Origin: Streptomyces noursei
Lineage (GTDB): Bacteria > Actinomycetota > Actinomycetes > Streptomycetales > Streptomycetaceae
DNA: 64,000 nt
Assembly: GCF_016917755.1 (NCBI RefSeq)
Contig: NZ_CP070326.1
Location: 6,324,001-6,388,000, forward strand
Direction: 5' to 3'
The notes below the pieces were generated by a model that saw only the letters and a list, made by a program, of their open reading frames with translations, was not told the DNA's origin and did not search any database. The translations under genes were made by a program, and so were the position numbers. Positions within the stretch are counted from its first letter, which is position 1, and the number at the start of each line of letters is the position of its first letter. Below are positions 61,065 through 64,000 of this stretch, in pieces.

Positions 61065-61083
61065 ACGACCCGGTCCGGACATG

Positions 61084-61121
61084 CCTCCGGCGTCCGCCCC
61101 GAGGAGGGCGGACGCCGGAGG
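61084..61121. terminator. Terminator between terD and the Nudix gene
   Basis: Perfect 16-bp stem with a 6-base loop (61100-61105) between convergent genes. Confidence 0.87.
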
Positions 61122-61131
61122 TGATGGTTCG

Positions 61132-61674
61132 TCAGGAGCTCGCGGACAGCAGCGCGCGGGTGTCCGCCACCAGGCGCACCACCGAGTCGTCGGCGACCGA
61201 GGGCACCTCGTCGTAGCGGAACCACCGCAGGTCCAGCGACTCGTCGCTGATCGCCGCCACCGCGCCCGCCGGCGCCAGCGCGGCGTACTGGACGTCCAGG
61301 TGCTCCGCGCAGGGCGTCTGATGCCGGTCCAGCCGCACCGGCGTGCCGCCCAGCAGCGTCAGCCCGTGCGCGATCCCGGACTCCTCACGCGCCTCGCGCA
61401 GCGCCGCGTCGGCCAGTGAGGCGTCCTCCGGCTCGCAGTGGCCGCCCATCTGGAGCCACATCTTCAACTTGCGGTGCAAAGTGAGCAGCACCCGGCCGCC
61501 GGCCGGGTCGACCACCAGCGCACTGGCCGTGATGTGCCCGTCCTTGCACGGCTTCCACATGCCGTCCCGATGGGCCGCGAGATGGTCCAGATAGGCCAGC
61601 CGCAGCCGCTCCTGGTCGGCCGACGGCGCGGGCCACTCCTTGAGCACCCGCGCCGCGTCCTCACGCAGGCTCAC
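61132..61674 (-). CDS. Nudix hydrolase
   Basis: 180 aa. Nudix box core REAREESGI after GGHCEPEDASLADAAL, on a typical alpha/beta/alpha fold. Substrate not assignable. Its ATG overlaps the stop of the upstream metallopeptidase-like gene. Confidence 0.88.
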   Translation of the reverse strand: MSLREDAARVLKEWPAPSADQERLRLAYLDHLAAHRDGMWKPCKDGHITASALVVDPAGGRVLLTLHRKLKMWLQMGGHCEPEDASLADAALREAREESGIAHGLTLLGGTPVRLDRHQTPCAEHLDVQYAALAPAGAVAAISDESLDLRWFRYDEVPSVADDSVVRLVADTRALLSASS

Positions 61675-63161
61675 TTGGCGCCGTCACCCTTGCCCTCGTC
61701 CTCGGGGCCGCGCGGGCCGCCGTCGGCCGGGCCGTCACCGGTCCCCTCGGCGTCCCCGGGCCGCTTGGTCAGGTCCGGTCCGCCGCCGCTCGCCGCCTCG
61801 CCCAGCATCTTGTCGAGCTCGGAGAAGTCCAGGTGCTCGCGGTGCACGAAGCCGTCCGGGTCGTCCAGGTCGGCCGCCGTCGGCAGCATGTCCGGGTGCT
61901 CCCACAGGCCGTCGCGGCCTTCCAGACCCCGCGCGTCCGTCAGGGAGGCCCACAGCCGCGAGGCGTCCCGCAGGCGCCGCGGACGCAGCTGGAGGCCGAT
62001 CAGCGTGGAGAACGTCTGCTCGGCCGGGCCGCCGGTGGCCCGGCGCCGCCGCAGGGTCTCCCGGAGCTTGTCGGCGGACGGCAGGTGAGGCTTGGCGGCG
62101 GCGTGCACCACCGCGTCCACCCAGCCCTCGACGAGTGCCAGCGCGGTCTCCAGACGGGCCAGCGCGGCCTTCTGCTCCGGGGTGTCCTCGGGCTGGAACA
62201 TGCCGCCCTGGAGGGCGTTCTGCAGCTCCTCGGGGTGCTGCGGGTCGATCTGGCCGACCATGTCCTCCAGCTTGGTCGTGTCGACCTTGATGCCGCGGGC
62301 ATAGCCCTCGACGGCGCCGAACAGATGCGAGCGCAGCCACGGCACATGGGCGAAGAGCCGCTGGTGGGCGGCCTCGCGCAGGGCCAGGTAGAGCCGCACC
62401 TCCTCTTCCGGGACGCCCAGTCCGGCGCCGAACGCCTGGACGTTCGCCGGCAGCAGCGCGGCCTTGCCGGCCGGGCCCAGCGGCAGCCCGACGTCCGTCG
62501 AACCGACGACCTCGGAGGCCAGCACGCCCAGCGCCTGCCCGATCTGGGTGCCGAACATGGCGCCGCCCATGGAGCGCATCATCCCGAGCAGCGGGCCGGC
62601 CATGGCCTGCATCTCCTCGGGCATCACCTCGCCCATCGCCGACCCGACCCGCTCGGCGAGCGGATCGACCAGATCCCGCCATACCGGCAGGGTCTCCTCG
62701 ACCCACTCGGCGCGGCTCCAGGCCACCACCGAGCCGGCGCCCGACGGGAGCGACGTCACACCGTCCAGCCACAGGTCGGCCAGGCGTACGGCCTCCTGGA
62801 CCGCGGTCCGCTCACCGGCGGAGACGCTGGCGTCCTTGCTGCCGTCCTCGGCGCCCTGCGCGACGGTCTGCCGCGCGATGTCCTTGGCCATCTCCCAGTT
62901 CACCGGGCCGCCCTCGTAGGAGAGCATCTGGCCGAGCCGCTGGAAGGCGGCGCCGAGGTCGCCAGGGTTCATCTGGCCGCCGGGTCCCCCCATGCCGCCG
63001 AAGAGCGCCGCGAACGGATTGTCCGCAGCGCCGCTCCCGCCGCCGAACCCGAAGGGGTTCGCGGGGCCCTGGCTACCTCCCTGGCCGTCCTTCTTCTTGC
63101 CGTTGTCGCCGTCCTCCGGCTCCTCCGGCGGAAGGCCGAATCCAAATGGGGTGTCACTCAC
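61671..63161 (-). CDS. DUF2342 zinc-dependent metalloprotease-like protein
   Basis: 496 aa. N-terminal Gly/Phe-rich low-complexity part, then the DUF2342/TIGR03624 domain (AWSRAEWVEETLPVWRDL, VLASEVVGSTDVGLPLGPAG, LREAAHQRLFAHVPWLRSHLF with possible zinc ligands, VEGWVDAVVHAAA). The family is annotated zinc-dependent metalloprotease but proof of activity is limited; Rv3195 relatives sit near whiB7. Acidic tail. Confidence 0.85.
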   Translation of the reverse strand: MSDTPFGFGLPPEEPEDGDNGKKKDGQGGSQGPANPFGFGGGSGAADNPFAALFGGMGGPGGQMNPGDLGAAFQRLGQMLSYEGGPVNWEMAKDIARQTVAQGAEDGSKDASVSAGERTAVQEAVRLADLWLDGVTSLPSGAGSVVAWSRAEWVEETLPVWRDLVDPLAERVGSAMGEVMPEEMQAMAGPLLGMMRSMGGAMFGTQIGQALGVLASEVVGSTDVGLPLGPAGKAALLPANVQAFGAGLGVPEEEVRLYLALREAAHQRLFAHVPWLRSHLFGAVEGYARGIKVDTTKLEDMVGQIDPQHPEELQNALQGGMFQPEDTPEQKAALARLETALALVEGWVDAVVHAAAKPHLPSADKLRETLRRRRATGGPAEQTFSTLIGLQLRPRRLRDASRLWASLTDARGLEGRDGLWEHPDMLPTAADLDDPDGFVHREHLDFSELDKMLGEAASGGGPDLTKRPGDAEGTGDGPADGGPRGPEDEGKGDGAK

Positions 63162-63351
63162 GGGTTTCCTCGGCTCGTAGGGCCGCCGGCCCTACGCCGA
63201 CGGCGGCTGCCCGACATCACCTCCAGCGTAGACACTCGCCCCGCCTCGGGGCTCGGTGCTTCGCTGTCCCGGTGGCTGCGGCAGGATGGATGTCACCTGG
63301 TGCGGACGCGTTCGTCGCGCCCGTACTGAAGACAACCGCTGGAGACGCCCG

Positions 63352-64000
63352 GTGAGTTCCCCAGATCCGACCGTTCGCGCAGCGCGAAACGCTGCCGCCG
63401 CAGCCGATCAGGCAGACCGCACCCCGGTCGGCGCCGACCGGCCGCTGCGCCGCCCCGTCGTCGCCGTCACCGGAGCCGCCTCCGGGGTCGGCGCGCTGCT
63501 CACCCGTGCCCTGGTGGTGTCCGACGAGGTCAGGGAGGTGGTGGCCATCGACGAACGCCCCGGCGACATCGCCGAGGCGAAGTGGCACGTCCTGGACGTC
63601 CGCGACCCTGCCATCGCCGACAAACTGCGCGGAGCGGATGTCGTCGTCCATCTCGCCCTCGACCTCGACCTGGAGACCGACGCCGCGGCCCGCACCGCCT
63701 ACAACGTGCGCGGCACCCAGACCGTGCTGACCGCCGCCGCGGCCGCCGGCGTCCACCGGGTGGTGTTGTGCACCTCCGCCATGGTCTACGGGGCGCTGCC
63801 CGACAACGACGTCCCGCTCGCCGAGGACGCCGAGCTGCGCGCCACCGCGGACGCCACCGGGGTCGGCGACCTCCTGGAGATCGAGCACTTGGCGCGCCGC
63901 GCCCCGCGCGCCCACCCGGGCCTGAACGTCACCGTGCTGCGCCCCGCCGTCCTGGTCGGCGGCACCGACACCGCGCTGACCCGCTACTTCGAGTCGCCGC
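63352..64000 (+). CDS. NAD-dependent epimerase/SDR, N-terminal part (partial)
   Basis: At least 216 codons, running off the window end. GTG start with GGAG eight bases upstream. VVAVTGAASGVGALLTRAL is the dinucleotide-binding motif, then VVHLALDLD, NVRGTQTVLTAAAAAGVHRVVLCTSAMVYG. The TSAMVYG and later Tyr region fit extended SDRs. Substrate unknown. Confidence 0.88.
   Translation, partial: MSSPDPTVRAARNAAAAADQADRTPVGADRPLRRPVVAVTGAASGVGALLTRALVVSDEVREVVAIDERPGDIAEAKWHVLDVRDPAIADKLRGADVVVHLALDLDLETDAAARTAYNVRGTQTVLTAAAAAGVHRVVLCTSAMVYGALPDNDVPLAEDAELRATADATGVGDLLEIEHLARRAPRAHPGLNVTVLRPAVLVGGTDTALTRYFESP

Noticed and set aside
1..64000. CRISPR arrays, tRNAs, insertion sequences, prophage
   Set aside because: No regularly spaced repeats, tRNA T-loop pattern with acceptor pairing, or transposase/integrase motifs were seen.

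Overview
This 64-kb window is high-GC actinobacterial DNA and almost certainly comes from a Streptomyces or close relative. Third codon positions are nearly all G or C. GTG/TTG starts, GGAGG-type ribosome binding sites and ATGA/GTGA stop-start overlaps are common. It carries a WhiB7/WblC-type regulator, an AdnAB-type helicase-nuclease pair and a mycoredoxin. No tRNA, rRNA, transposase, integrase, prophage or CRISPR array was found, so this is core chromosome rather than an accessory island.

Layout. (a) 1-11.2 kb: end of dapE, LOG-family protein, dihydropteroate synthase, DivIVA-like protein, 3-methyladenine glycosylase, enoyl-CoA hydratase, DUF3117 mini-protein, O-methyltransferase, then a stress operon of ECF sigma factor, zinc anti-sigma factor, HtrA protease and TatB. 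(b) 11.3-17.3 kb: Mrp ATPase, DUF1003 protein, MgtE-N/CBS protein, a lipoprotein and CorA. (c) 17.8-23.6 kb: SUFU-like protein, zinc-ribbon protein, PHP phosphoesterase, MarC, a 51-aa peptide, NYN protein and a hydrolase. (d) 23.7-31.7 kb: DEAD-box RNA helicase, ferritin-like protein, DUF3107, TetR, hydrolase and a DUF3152 metzincin-like protein. (e) 32.1-36.6 kb: a tightly coupled operon with a PelF-like glycosyltransferase, membrane proteins and an epimerase. (f) 37.0-55.9 kb: MoeZ, a kinase-flippase fusion, an alkyltransferase-like protein, AdnA, AdnB, a dipeptidase, NudC, mycoredoxin, UvrD2 and WblC. (g) 56-64 kb: zinc-ribbon protein, ABC1 kinase, ThiF-like protein, SprT/YgjP-like peptidase, TerD, Nudix hydrolase, zinc metallopeptidase-like protein and a partial epimerase.

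From memory, the gene order matches two separate Mycobacterium tuberculosis blocks (about Rv1202-Rv1239c and Rv3211-Rv3195), joined here end to end. That supports many of the functional calls.

Regulation is the most interesting layer. Four sites of the form GGGAAT/C or GGAAT, N18, GTT lie in front of the ECF sigma gene, the 51-aa peptide gene, moeZ and the mycoredoxin gene. They match the promoter class of the thiol-oxidative-stress factor SigR/SigH. A fifth copy faces the 3' end of folP. At least seven genes have a TAnnnT hexamer 7-8 bases before the start codon, as expected for leaderless mRNAs. wblC has a WblC-type promoter, a long leader with a 108-codon upstream ORF, and a hairpin plus T-tract, which looks like antibiotic-responsive attenuation. 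A 54-bp in-frame tandem repeat in the alkyltransferase-like gene has a diverged copy at the mrp promoter.
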